A program made the translations under genes and the position numbers. Below, piece by piece: positions 20,546 through 31,631 of a stretch of 64,000 bases of DNA. The stretch is taken from the NCBI GenBank assembly GCA_037349315.1, contig JBAIAC010000026.1, positions 4,464,001 to 4,528,000 of the forward strand, in the 5' to 3' direction. Source of the DNA: Chelydra serpentina. Its lineage: Eukaryota > Chordata > Testudines > Chelydridae. The first letter of the stretch is position 1, and every line of letters begins with the position of its first letter. The notes beneath the pieces were generated by a model. That model was not told the DNA's origin and made no database searches. It worked only from the letters and a program-made list of their open reading frames with translations.

Positions 20546-21754
20546 GGACTAAGTGCTGTCAGATCTGTAAATTGAATTTACACACTTTTTTGAGTAGTCT
20601 TTACTTGGATGGTTTTCTCAAGTTACCCATGTTATGTGATCAGAAGCAATCTATTGTTTGTTTTGTTGAAAACAAAAGATGAACCTGAAATTCATAATGC
20701 CTAACCTACAGCTTGTCAGAAGGCCACTAACACTTAATAAAAAGAACAAACTTCAAGACTAGTATAACAGCAAGTGCTGGTGGATAAGAGGATTCTACAG
20801 TTTCTAGCTAGGAGAGCACTCAGTGTGAATATCAACTCCCCAAACCAAGGAGGTAAATGCTGGTTCCTTGTTTTATTCTCTTTCATAGCCATATTCTCCT
20901 CTGTTTCACAGATGAATGATTCAAATGTTATCATGGCAGATGGCTCTTCATATCTTACGATGTAAGTGTGCATTACGCTGAGAGCTGTCTCTGTACTGGA
21001 GATGAAACAAACACATTAGGAGGAGACTGTAACTGTAACCTCGTTCATGAATGCAAGGCTACCTCCCATAGCAACAGAACCTTTTGTCTTTTTAGGATTA
21101 GGCGTGAGCCAGCATCCAGGGCCTAGAAAACGAGTTGTTAGGCTTTCTCCTTTATTGTATCCCTGACTGGGACCATTCCTGTCTGACAGGTTATGACACG
21201 AAGACCAAAATGTTTTCAAATATTTGAGTTGACTGAGTTTATTTATAAATTGTCAGGAGAAACATTTTCAGAAGTAGCTTGCCAGCTCTTGGTAGAACTG
21301 CCTATTTTAAAGCAAGTTTTTCCTTGCACTCTCTTGATGAACTGCACTTGGAAGTTTAATCTGGATTGGAGTCTTATGCAATTGTAAGAACTGAATTGTG
21401 AGACGATATTAATATTTTAAAATATACTGGTAATATTCAAATATTGCATCAGTGTATCAGATCCACTGTACCTAACCAGATTTAACGGAGTCAGTTTTCC
21501 CTATTTGTATACAGATTGCTTTATGGATGACTAGATTCAATAGTAGTTCATCTGAAATAAAATATTAATGGGACCACCACATGTTAGTGCACTATACGTT
21601 TGTGTTTGAGAGCAGAAACTGATCATTATCTCTTTGTGATTAAAGTATCTCCTCTTAAAAAGAGAAACTGCTGAAAAAAGCCCATGTAAATGTCCATAAG
21701 TGGTAAAAGTCTAAACTATTTCTTGATCATTGATAGTCTGAGAGAACTAGAGAA

Positions 21755-21915
21755 CTGTTATCCATTGCCAGAAGCTCGGCGTAGACGACGGGATGAATCA
21801 TTCGATTGCCTGTTCAGTTCGTTCCCTCTGAAGCACTTGGCATTGACCACTGTCAGCAGACAGGATACTGGGCTAGATAGACCATTGGTCTGAGCCAGTA
21901 TGACCATTCTTTTGT
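21755..21915 (+). mobile_element. CR1 LINE 3' end fragment
   Basis: The text gttcgttccctctgaagcac and atactgggctagatagacca, then gagccagtatgaccattct, is the same terminus as at 19400-19507. Confidence 0.8.
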
Positions 21916-22372
21916 TCGTAGTAAATCAAGATTTCTTACCATTTCCATAATGGTTGGATTACTGGAGCAGATTAAAATATGTAGTCTAGCTAGAGCATGA
22001 AGAGCAGGTTACTTGCAGAAGAATACAAGAAAGTAAAGTTATAAACTGTACTTAAGGTTGTGGCTTTCATCCACATACAGGATGCTTTCTCAAACCAATA
22101 CACATGCTGAAAACGATATATAGGCACAAGTGGGAGTGATTTCAGTGCACTTACAACTCTTGTCTATGAATATATAATTAGCGTTTCTATTTTTGAAATG
22201 ACTATTTGATGTTTATTTCTAATGACACAAACCATGCTTCACCAGACTAATTTTCATATTTGAAGTGTCATAAATTTTACTTTATACTGTTTTTTCTATA
22301 GTGTATTGTTCTCACTTCAAGACTGCATACAATGTTATCCGTTACATGCGAACCCTGCTTATTTGTCATTTA

Positions 22373-22592
22373 GTCTCAGTGGTCCCCAAAGTGTGGGACG
22401 TTCCCCTCCCATGGTGGGGCCTGGCTCCGTCTCTAGTCCCAGCTTCTCCCGCATTCCCAGTTCTGCCCTCAGCTCTGCCTTCAGCCCAAGCTCCTCTGCT
22501 GAACCAACTGCTGTAAAGGAGGGGGGTGCAGACAGATTCCATTACTGGTAAGGGGGGCACAACAGGAAAAGTTTGGGCACCACTGGTCTAAC
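22373..22592. mobile_element. hAT MITE (cagtggtccccaaa family)
   Basis: It begins cagtggtccccaaagtgtgg and ends gtttgggcaccactg, giving imperfect terminal inverted repeats starting CAGTGGT. No convincing 8 bp duplication was found. The interior is non-coding and GC-rich. Confidence 0.65.
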
Positions 22593-22729
22593 TGCTTATC
22601 ACTTTAAATTAATTGATCTCCCAGTTCTACTTTCTTTTCAGTTACTTATGAATTTGACGTTGTTTTCCTTCTGTGCTACTCAGCAATGCTACCTCCCATC
22701 CCGCCCCCCTCCCTTCCCCTCTATGATCT

Positions 22730-22963
22730 GGTAGGTCTGGTCTAAACTTAAAAATTTGTACTGACAACTTTTAGTAAGCTGTGAGTTGTGTTTTTTTGTT
22801 GTTGACACAGTTATGCCAGTAAAAGCCCTAGTGTAGTTATACCAGTGTAGCTTATTTTGTTTTGCCAAACTAGAATAAGCTATATTGGTATAACTATGTC
22901 CACCCTGGGGATTATACTAGCCTAGTTAAAGCAGCAAATCTTAAGTGTAGATAAGGCCTAAGG
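22730..22963. mobile_element. MITE with taggtctggtctaaactta / taagtgtagataaggccta ends
   Basis: The termini are imperfect inverted repeats of about 20 bp, and the interior contains the palindromic 'ttataccagtgtagcttat...ataagctatattggtataa' arrangement. It resembles the other taggcc-ttgtctacact MITEs in this window. Confidence 0.6.
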
Positions 22964-23539
22964 TACTTTACTTGTGTGCATCATGGAGCCCTAAGATAAG
23001 GCCTGCTAATTTACTTGTGTGCATCATGGAGCTCTGTGCCTCATATTGCCTGTCTGATTTGTGTCACAGAAAAGAGGGAAAAGGAGCTGAGCACTGGGGG
23101 CAGGGTAATGGAGAATAAGAGAATTGGGGACAGAAGTGGCAAGAGCCTCATATTTGGGGAGTTCAGAGCAAGGCACAATCTGAAGTCTAAAAATGCCAGG
23201 TATTGTTACAATCTTTGGGTAGTCCAGTTAGTGCTACACTGTTTTACCAGAGGTCCTGTACCCATGGAGATTGGAGTAAATTGAGCTCAGGCTGGATGAG
23301 TGGCTGTATCATGGACAGAAATAACCGGTTTACGTCGTCTTGAACTAGGGCCAAATGTGTATTTTCTGACTAACTGAGAGCGTGCGCGCACACTTGCGTT
23401 TTCTTTGTTTTTAGTGTGATCTGAGAAGGAAGCTTCTTGCCCTGATACAAGCAGCAAACTTCAATAGCTTTGCTATCTTTTGTAAACAATTGCAAAAATG
23501 TATTTGCATGTTCTCAAATGGAGCAGAAATTCTCCTAAT

Positions 23540-23650
23540 GGTCCTTTCTGGCCATAAAACCTATTCTGATAGTCTGGTCTGACCTCCTGCATAACTCAGG
23601 CTGTAGTATTTTACCCAGTCACTCCTGCATCAAGCCCATAATTTATGGCT
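23540..23650 (-). mobile_element. CR1 LINE 3' end fragment, minus
   Basis: Phrases such as tctgacctcctgcataac and catcaagcccataa match the minus-oriented CR1 termini at 46600-46710. Confidence 0.55.
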
Positions 23651-24946
23651 GAGTTCTGTGTGATATGTATGTGGATTTGTGGCATATATCATATGTTAGA
23701 TTGGAATATCCCATTGGAACAAAACAATGACATATGTGGTAAGAAATGGAGAGAGTGGTTGCAGAACTGCTACTTGAAAGTTAAATCTATCACTGCAACA
23801 ACCTGCTCCTTCTGGGGTAGTATGTACCTTGGATTCCTCCAGTTCTGGAAGGAGTTACTCTCCAGCAGCAATTCCTTGTGTTCTTTTTGCAAAGACTTAC
23901 CTACTTAGTCTTGAAAATGAGGAGCATAAAAGGAATTTCATATATTGGAGTTATGGGGGTGGAGGTGGGGAAAGGCGATGATTCTCCGTATCATTGATAG
24001 AAGTAAAACTTGGTATAGTTAAGATGATTAGTCCTGGGATGTGGAATTCATTTCTCACCTGACTCCCAGTTAATATTCCTTAGTGTACATTCCTAAAAGG
24101 ATGAGCACTTTGAATGTTCTATGAAATCTATTCACTTCCTTGGAAAAACACAAGTGATAAAAATAAGGTTAACATTTGCAGTCCTCTCTGCTGGAATGTG
24201 TTGTTTCTGTGATACTGCTAGTAGGTTCCTTTGGTAGTGTAATGGTTCATAGAGCAGGCTTTTACTAGGACTTTGCAGTATGTATTACCACAAATGACAT
24301 GTTTGCTGAATGACTTTGCTAACAGCATTGTGAGTGTGATCTTTGTTTTCAGCTGTTTTCAGCAAACAAAATAAATATGCATACTTCTGCACTTAAATTT
24401 CTGAAATGTGGGACCATTGTGTGTAAAATAAAAAATTGTGCAATTTTGTAAGCAAAAGATAGTGGGGGAGAGAGCGTTAGCTAGGTGCCATGAGGAAGGC
24501 TTCAGTGATGGCAAAGCATGTATACCGTTAAGCCTGGGATCTCTGGAGAAAATACTGTGGTTTTGGTGTGAAAGTGATGGGTTTATAATACAATATATGT
24601 ATATTATGGTAATGCCCAGAGGTCTGAATAATTATCCGGGTCCTGTCATACTAGGTATTGCACAAAAACATATGAAGACAGGGTTTGATGGTTGCAACCC
24701 AAAATGAAGCTACTAAGTCCATTTCTCCGCCTACTAGCCTTGACAGCGTTCAATTAAATACTAGTATCACCATAACTAGATAATGGGATAAGTTTACATG
24801 TGTGATTTTTTTGTTTTAAATAATGCCAAACTTGAGCTGCAGCTCCCAGTGTTGAGAGAGAATTTGGTGTTTAGGCAGTTTTCCTTTTGAACATCTTTTG
24901 TAGTAGCCATCAAGACTAAAAAATTCTTGTTTTTAGTAAAATTTTC

Positions 24947-25180
24947 GGATGCAAGCAGTGGAAATGTCCAGAGGCAGATATAAATGTGCAGGGAAGAGTC
25001 AGGCTAGAGATAACGTTCGTTATCTCTTGCCTGACTCTTCCCTGCACATTTATATCTGCCTCTGGACATACCCACTTCTTCGGATGCAAGCAGTGGAAAT
25101 TGACCCACGAAAGCTTATGCTTCAATACCTCTGTTAGTCTATAAGGTGCCACAGGACCCTTTGTCGCTTCTGATTTTATC
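24947..25180 (+). mobile_element. Penelope-like terminus with a 52 bp inverted repeat
   Basis: A duplicated segment, ttcggatgcaagcagtggaa, at about 24944 and 25079 flanks a near-perfect palindrome (24964-25015 and 25018-25069). It is followed by acccacgaaagcttatgctt and gtgccacaggaccctttgtc, the tail of the same Penelope-like family as 13260-13404. The 5' part of the hammerhead-like core has decayed here. Confidence 0.65.
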
Positions 25181-26070
25181 TATACATTGCTGAGCCTCGA
25201 AAGGATAAAAGTAATCCTCACCCAATAATAAGCCTAGCTGGCTGTTTAGTAATGATTTTGCGGGAGGAAGCTAGGAGAAGAACGTGAAGACTGAGGGCGG
25301 GGCCTGATAAATCTTCAAATATGTTAAGGGCTGTTCTCCATGTCTCTGTGTACTCAGTTTACACCTTGATGTATAAGAATTAATTACATATCAATCTTAG
25401 CTTCCATAGTTCCAGATGTTAATAACTAGTTTTCCAATCCTCTTTTTTAAATGTCATAATACTTGTCTTGACAACCTTCTGCAAGAGTGAATTTCACAGA
25501 CCAATTACAAATACCTAGGCTTTGCAGAATTCAATCTTTATATTTTTAGAATTTTGACAGCTAAGATCAATGCTCATGTTTAAGCATTTTTTGTATTTTT
25601 TTTTATCGATTTACATTTTCACATTGTGGGAAATTATGGGGATGTCAGACAATAATAACTTAATGACAAACATTGAGGTTCAAAAAGTTGAAGCTTTATA
25701 ACTGTTAAAACACAAATTGCCAACATTCTAGGTAAATAGCTTTAAATCAGACTCTATGTGATTGTCCTTCTTCAGGAGGCAGGGGAATGGGAAAAAGGAA
25801 CCAATCAAAGGGGGTTTCCTTATAGAATACGGGTTTTCCCAGGCCCATAGAAAGGCCTGAAAAGGCAGAGAAGGTATTCCTGCAGCTAACTCTTATAACT
25901 TCCAGGACGTTATTTTTGTTGGAATGCTGTGCTGATAAGGTTGAAGTTAGTACTATTATTATTAAAGTAATTTTTTAAATAAGTATGTGTCCATAATGGA
26001 AAGTTCCTCCGTTCTTAAAGAATGTTTGCTTTGAGGCAATATATAGAAAACCTAAAATAGTCCTTTCCTA

Positions 26071-26819
26071 GGGCATGGCTACACTTGCAGATGTAGAGCG
26101 CTTTGAGTTAAACCAGTCTTCAGAGAGCGCAGTAGGGAAAGCGCTGGTGTGTGTCCACATTTGTGGCACTTGCAGCAGTTTTGGGAGCGGTGCATTATGG
26201 GCAGCTATCCCACAGAGCACCTCTTCCCATTCTGGCGCTGTGGCTTGTGGGGAGGGTGCGGGGCATTCTGGGTCCTGTTCCAACGCCCCATGATGCATTG
26301 GTTCGCATCCCAGCAATCCCTGTGCTTCCGTCCACATTTGGCGATATCTTTCCATTTTTTTTGTGCTGCGCGCTCTGTCTTCCCTTTCGGTCTGCGGGAA
26401 TGGAGCCCGAACTGCTGAGGAATATGCTGACGAGTCTCGCCAGCACGTCACTTTTGGCAGTCGAGTTACTCCTTAAGATCCAAACTGACAGTGAGGACGC
26501 CGATGATTATATCGACTCGAATAGCGCATACGACACGAGATTGCTTGTGGCATTCACGGACGTGCTCACCACCGTGAAATGCCGCTTTGGGGCTCAGGAG
26601 TGGCTAGAACAGGCATTGTGGGACACTTCTGGGGGCCGATCAGAGCTCATTAGCAGACCAGGGTGTCCAAATGTTATTCTACTTGCCAAAGTGGATTACC
26701 AGGAGTTCTTTAGCTGCCGAGTCAGAGCGCTCTACGTGCCTTGCCAGTGTGGACGCGTCATGAGTTAGGGCACCCGGAGCTGCTTTAATGCGCCCTAACT
26801 CGCAAGTGTAGCCATGCCC
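26071..26819 (+). mobile_element. PIF/Harbinger-like element with CTA duplication
   Basis: Terminal inverted repeats gggcatggctacacttgc and gcaagtgtagccatgccc bound 749 bp, flanked by the 3 bp duplication CTA (26068-26070 and 26820-26822). A frame from ATG 26400 to 26768 (122 codons, MEPELLRNMLTSLASTS) has an acidic stretch with DSEDADDYIDS. This resembles the N-terminal part of turtle Harbinger transposase-type ORFs but lacks the DDE domain, so it is a non-autonomous internal deletion. The family is inferred from the 3 bp duplication and memory of this element. Confidence 0.7.
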
Positions 26820-27539
26820 CTAGTTGCAGTATTTTCATCTGCAGTTACTTTGGCTTGTCTTAAATCAGTTCAGTAAATAGAACTGTGTAGCTTGCTGAGG
26901 AAATGGTGCTGCCTAATTTCTAGGAAAACCTCTCTCAATTCTTCACTTGCTGCTATTCCAAATCAGTTTTGCAGTCTGTAGTAATGACTGCAGAATGCAG
27001 TGGCCAGAATATCTCATTTTAGGCTGTCTATTTTCTCTTCATTGGCCTCCTGAATCAAAGGATTGACTAATATTTTGCTCTGACATGTATGCATTGGTGA
27101 CTGAATTTGATGATTCTGCACTGGGCAAGTTTTGCAGTCAACTATCCATGGATTCCATCTGAATGGTCAACTATAAAGCTCTTTCAGGGTCTGGTATTCA
27201 TTAACAATTGAAGTTAAGCACTTCCACATTGTTTATATTTAAATGCTAGCTTTGCTTAGCATTTCAAACAATACTGTAGGATTTTTATTGCTGAAGGGCT
27301 ACTCTAGCATACTCTAAAAAGTTAAAAATAACTATTAAATATTCCGAGGTTCTCTACATTTCCTGCAGGAAAGAGACTGTAGAGTCTGTTTTTGGGTGTG
27401 CTTCAGTATGCGGGTAAAACAGTGTTACTGGTCAGAATGTACAAACTAGTCTCTCCCCAAACCCCAAAGATCCCCCTTATGCTAACTCTTAAACTCTTGC
27501 GGGTTCTGGAATTACCCATATGTAAAATAATTTGTATCT

Positions 27540-27645
27540 GTTTCTTCCCCAAACCCGAAGAAGAGCTCTGTGTAGCTTGAAAGCTTGTACCTTTCACCAT
27601 CAGAAGTTAGTCCAATAAAAGATATTACCTCACCCACTTTGTCTT
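27540..27645 (+). mobile_element. Retroelement tail with a second hammerhead-like core
   Basis: The text cgaagaagagctctgtgtag, gaaagcttgtac and agtccaataaaagatattac is a widely scattered amniote repeat terminus. Its CCGAAGA (27555-27561), stem agagct/agctt and GAAA (27579-27582) are arranged as in a hammerhead ribozyme. By analogy with the other family in this window it may be Penelope-like. No coding part is present. Confidence 0.45.
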
Positions 27646-28297
27646 TTTCCCAAGTGACAAGTCTGAATACAATGTTAGTCACACTGCGTGAGCAGAAAGA
27701 ACGGCTCAGAGTATATAATGTAACATGCTGGTTGCTAGGACCAATGAATGGTAAATGAGACTAGATGTGGCACTCAAGTCTGGGGGATTTACCAGAGGAG
27801 AGACTGCTGCATGATTTCTTGTTTGTTACAAGAGGGAACGTAGCTGAAAAGCTGTTACTCGGGTCCTCTATCTGAAACCTTCTAGTATAAGAGATACTGC
27901 TCTCGTAAGAGCTCAGGATAATATCTTTATTCGTACTGACCATTTCTTTGCTGTAATCTACCACTTAGCTTCAGGAAGAGAACATACCGCAGCTAGCCTG
28001 ACATCCTAGAAATGTAATGTATCGGTTCTGTCCAGCAGAGAGCAGGTAAGATATCCCAACTCCCCGCCCCCCTGTGCTGTTGCAAGCAAAGTCTTGTAGA
28101 ACTGGCATGTCCTCCTCAAAGAGAATGCTCTGCTGGCAGCTGCTGCTTTCATACATGGCTGGGGCTCCAACTTGAGCACTGCAGACTGCTCTGTGGCGGT
28201 TTGAAATGGAGGAGGCGGGGTCTCAGGCAGGGAGGCCCCCAAGCCATGTAGAGTTGTATAGGTTAAATCCAAAACCTTCAACTTCACTCAGCCCAGG

Positions 28298-28589
28298 GCT
28301 ACACTAGGGAAGGGGGGGTCGATCTACGATACGCAGATTCAGCTACGTGAATAACGTAGCTGAAATCGGCGTATCGTAATCGGCTTACCTGGCCATGAGG
28401 ACGGCGGCGCGTCGAACGCTGCAGCTCCCCCGTCGACTCCGCTTGCGCCGCTCGATGACGTGGTTTTCCGGCGCCGACGGGGAGCGCAATCGGGGATCGA
28501 TTAAGCGCGTCTTAATGAGACGCGAAAAATCGATCCCCGATAGATCGATTGCTACCCGCCAATCCGGCGGGTAGTGAAGACAAGCCCTC
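28298..28589. mobile_element. MITE with agggctacacta / tagtgaagacaagccct ends
   Basis: The right terminus is the inverted form of agggcttgtcttcacta, and the left copy has lost a few bases. A large palindrome (tacgatacgcagattcagct and its complement) lies at about 28326-28380. Ends are recognisable, but no duplication is certain. Confidence 0.65.
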
Positions 28590-29575
28590 AGAAGCTAAAT
28601 GGATAACTGGTCCCAGGGCTTTGCTCCCAGAGAGTGATGGTTTACAAATGGGCTGCTGCATTTTTCATGGCCTGCAGTTTCTGGCTAGAGTAAAGGGGTA
28701 GCCCTGTGCAGATTACACTGTCGCATAGTTTTGAGGGTGTAAAAGTTTTTGGATTATGTTAGCAAGGTCTACATCTGAAAGAAATGGTCTCTGGGCTGAA
28801 CAGCGATGGGGGTGGGGAACTGCACCCAACAGCAGCCATAGGTCAAATAGTACCCCTAGATTGCAGACTCAAGTTACTAAAGGCTGAGACCCTCAAAAGG
28901 ACAGATAATCCTTGCCACTTCTTGTGTTTTTCTTCCAACCTTCTGCTGTTCCCTCTCTGCTCTCCAGATAGAGTATTGGCCACCTACCCCTCAGCCATGA
29001 TCCAATCTACTAAACGTTAGGTGAGATGTTAGACAACAGTGGCGGGACTGCATGATAGAGGGAGCTGGGTAGCATTGGCATTTTGAAAACACTACTGCTC
29101 ATGCCTCTTCCCTAACCCTCTTAGTGTCTCCATATGCTTATTAACCTGCAGAGCACCACAGAAGAGAATCCTCAGGTCAGAACAAATAACCCCCAAACCA
29201 ACCTGGGGGTCTTTGTAAATCTCTGCCAGCTGTGAATGCTTTTCTCACTGTATTTGGCCTTCACCACCCGGGAAGGACATGCATCCAAAGCACAGGCTGT
29301 GGCACAAAGTACTCCCACTGCCCTCTAGAGTCCCAGGGAAGAATAGTGGCCTAAACTAAGGCAGAACAACCAAGTGTTTGTCTCCTCCAGTTAGCTCTGC
29401 ACCCACAGAAGGGGACAGCTCAGACTGATTCTGCTCAATTTTAGCCACAAAGTAATGAAAGTTCATCTCAACAGAAGAGACTCACTTTGGGCGCTGAATG
29501 GAGACAGCTCAAATTAACCAGTCCATCCACTCAATGAATTTATACGGACAGTGTAGAGGATAATAAGGTTATAAG

Positions 29576-30235
29576 TAAGGCTACATTTTAGTCACAGGTA
29601 TTTTTAGTAAAAGTAATGGACAGGTCATGAGCCATAAACAAAAATTCACGGGCCCGTAACGTGTCCATGACTTTTACTAAAAATACCCGCCCTTACTAAA
29701 ACTTGGGCAGGGGGCTACGGGTGCTTGGGAGAGGGGCAGTCCGGTGGCGCCGCGGGTGCTGGGGGATGTGGCCCGGGACACCTGCTGGTACTGGAAGGCA
29801 GGGCTGCCAGGGGCTTCCTACCCAGCTCCGCATCCCTGCAGCTCCTAGGTGGCAGAGGCAGGAGCCTAGTTCCACTGCTCTTGCCACAACACTAGCTGCC
29901 GCAGCTCCCATTGGCTGGGAACCACAGCCAATGAGAGCTGTGGGGCGTACGGCACGGAGACTCCCCCCGGCCCCTCTGCCGCCTAGGAGCTGCAGGGGGG
30001 CCTTGCCAGTGGGAGCCAGGTAGCGCCCCCCCCCCCCCCCCCCCGAGGTAAGTGCCCTCCCCCCTGCACTCCCCAACCCCCTGCACTAGCCCCCTCCCAC
30101 ACACCCAAACTGCTGCCGCTGGCCATGGGGCTGCCTGGCTCGGGCAGCCCCTGAGCCAGCTCCAGCTGCTGAAAAGTCATGGGGATCATGGAAAGTCATG
30201 GAATCCGTGACCTCCATGACAGACTCACAGCCATC
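29576..30235. mobile_element. hAT MITE, 8 bp target duplication gttataag
   Basis: A perfect 8 bp direct repeat, GTTATAAG, flanks the element (29568-29575 and 30236-30243), as expected for hAT transposition. Weak inverted termini (taaggctac, complement of cacagccatc) are present. A 26 bp near-perfect palindrome lies at 29597-29622/29662-29687. The GC-rich middle includes a run of C/G near 30030. Open frames inside are compositional. Confidence 0.75.
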
Positions 30236-30344
30236 GTTATAAGGAATAGCTGGCATTGATCTTTCCAGAAGAAGTCATGCCAAACCAACCTATTTTCCTT
30301 CTTTGGCAGGTTTACTGGCCTAGTGGATGGGGGGGGGTGACGGG

Positions 30345-30865
30345 TTGGGTCACAGAGACCCCCTTGGGACTGCCACCTGATGTGCTGAGACTACCTCTGA
30401 GCCTGTTTTCCCTGGCAGCTTGAGACTTCAGTACCCTGTCTTGTTGAGCCAGACACACTAGCTTGCTACAAACACAGACCCAGGTCTGAACCACGTCCCC
30501 CAAAAGCTGCAGACTTAACTGAAGACAGCTTAGAAAGTGCACCTGTCTGTAGCATCCAGACACCCAGCTCCCAATGGGATCCAAACCCCAACTAAATCCG
30601 TTTTACTCTGTATAAAGCTTTATTCAGGGTAAACTCATAAATTGTTCACCCTCTATAACACTGATGGAGAGATATGGACAGCTGTTTGCTCCCCCAGGAA
30701 TTAATTACTTACTCTGGGTCAATTAATAAGCAAAAAGTGATTTTATTAAGTATAAAAAGTAAGATTTAAGTGGTTCCAAGTAATAACAGAACGAAGTAAA
30801 TTACCAAACAAAATAAAACAAAAACAAGTCTAAGCCTAAAACAAAAAATACAAGTCTAAGCCTAA
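30345..30865. repeat. Unclassified interspersed repeat, possibly LTR-derived
   Basis: It interrupts CR1 sequence. It is pyrimidine-rich at first (ccccttgggactgccacctg), then A-rich with two copies of aagtctaagcctaa. I have the impression that it is a common turtle repeat, but I cannot assign a family or exact ends. Confidence 0.3.
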
Positions 30866-30884
30866 TATAGTAGGAAACTGTTGG

Positions 30885-30988
30885 TGGGAGAGCTCTCTCC
30901 CCCTGGCATAGAGAAGCTACACAGGAGACCTTACAGCAATGTAGCTGCAGTGGTACAGCTGTAAGGTCCGTAGTGTAGACACAGTTTT
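30885..30988. mobile_element. MITE fragment (gtctacact family)
   Basis: The text gggagagctctctccccctg, agctacacaggagaccttac and ctgtaaggtccgtagtgtag is the 3' part of the element also seen at 50170-50475 and 63785-64000. Confidence 0.6.
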
Positions 30989-31304
30989 AGGCTGAGGATT
31001 TTTCACAGCTACAAAATGGGGAATAAGTGGCTAGACAGTAGTACTGCTGAAAAGGATCTGGGTTAGGGCGGTCAATTAATTGCAGTTAACTCACGCGATT
31101 AAGTCAAAAAAATTAATCGTGATTAATCGCAATGTTTAACAATAGAATACCAATTGAAATTTATTAAATATTTTACGATGTTTTTGTACATTTTCAAAAA
31201 TATTGATTTCTATTGCAACACAAAATACAAAATTTTTATTGTTGCATAACTGCTCTCAAAAACAAAACAATGTAAAACTTTAGAGCCTGGAAGTCTACTC
31301 AGTC

Positions 31305-31523
31305 CTACTTCTTGTTCAGCCAATCGCTCAGACAAACAAGTTTGTTTACACTTACAGGAAATGCTGCTGCGTGCTTATTATTTACAATGTCACCTGAAAG
31401 TGAGAACAGGCGTTCGCATGGCACTTTTGCAGCCGACGTTGCAAGGTATTTACATGCCAGATATGCTAAACATTCGTATTCCCCTTCATGCTTTAGCCAC
31501 GATTCCAGAGGACACGCTTCCAT
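31305..31523 (-). pseudogene. hAT transposase C-terminal remnant (inverted copy)
   Basis: In the minus direction 72 codons read WLKHEGEYECLAYLACKY, then VPCERLFSLSGDIVNNK and LVCLSDWLNKK. This is the conserved hAT dimerisation region (ACKYL...VPCERLFS..GDIV...R/K). No DDE core or BED finger is attached, so it cannot be active alone. A diverged plus-strand counterpart lies at 35440-35640. Confidence 0.8.
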
Positions 31524-31631
31524 GCTGATGCTTGTTAAAAAATAATGTGTTAATTAAATTTGTGACTGAACTCCTTGGGGGAGAACTGTACGTCTTCGGT
31601 TCTCTTTTACCTGTATTCTGCCATATATTTT
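31411..31631 (+). repeat. Left copy of an approximately 220 bp target-site duplication
   Basis: It starts cgttcgcatggcacttttgc and ends ccatatatttt. It is repeated at 33766-33983 with about five substitutions and one 3 bp indel. It lies directly against the 3' terminus of the minus-strand CR1 (catagaatcatagaatc). Confidence 0.85.

Larger units (their letters stand above)
30244..31062 (+). mobile_element. Old CR1 LINE pieces, left part, with two insertions
   Basis: Positions 30244-30343 (ctggcattgatctttccag, aagtcatgccaaaccaac) and about 30990-31062 (tactgctgaaaaggatctgg) read as CR1 ORF2. They are separated by an unclassified repeat (30345-30865) and a MITE fragment (30885-30988). The copy resumes exactly at 36658 after the hAT insertion. 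Confidence 0.6.

Noticed and set aside
26185..26290. SBS-like matches (tgcattatggg, gcattctgggtcctgt) inside the Harbinger-like element
   Set aside because: Both lack a good ACTACA half and lie in a dispersed transposon, so they are not evidence of a promoter.
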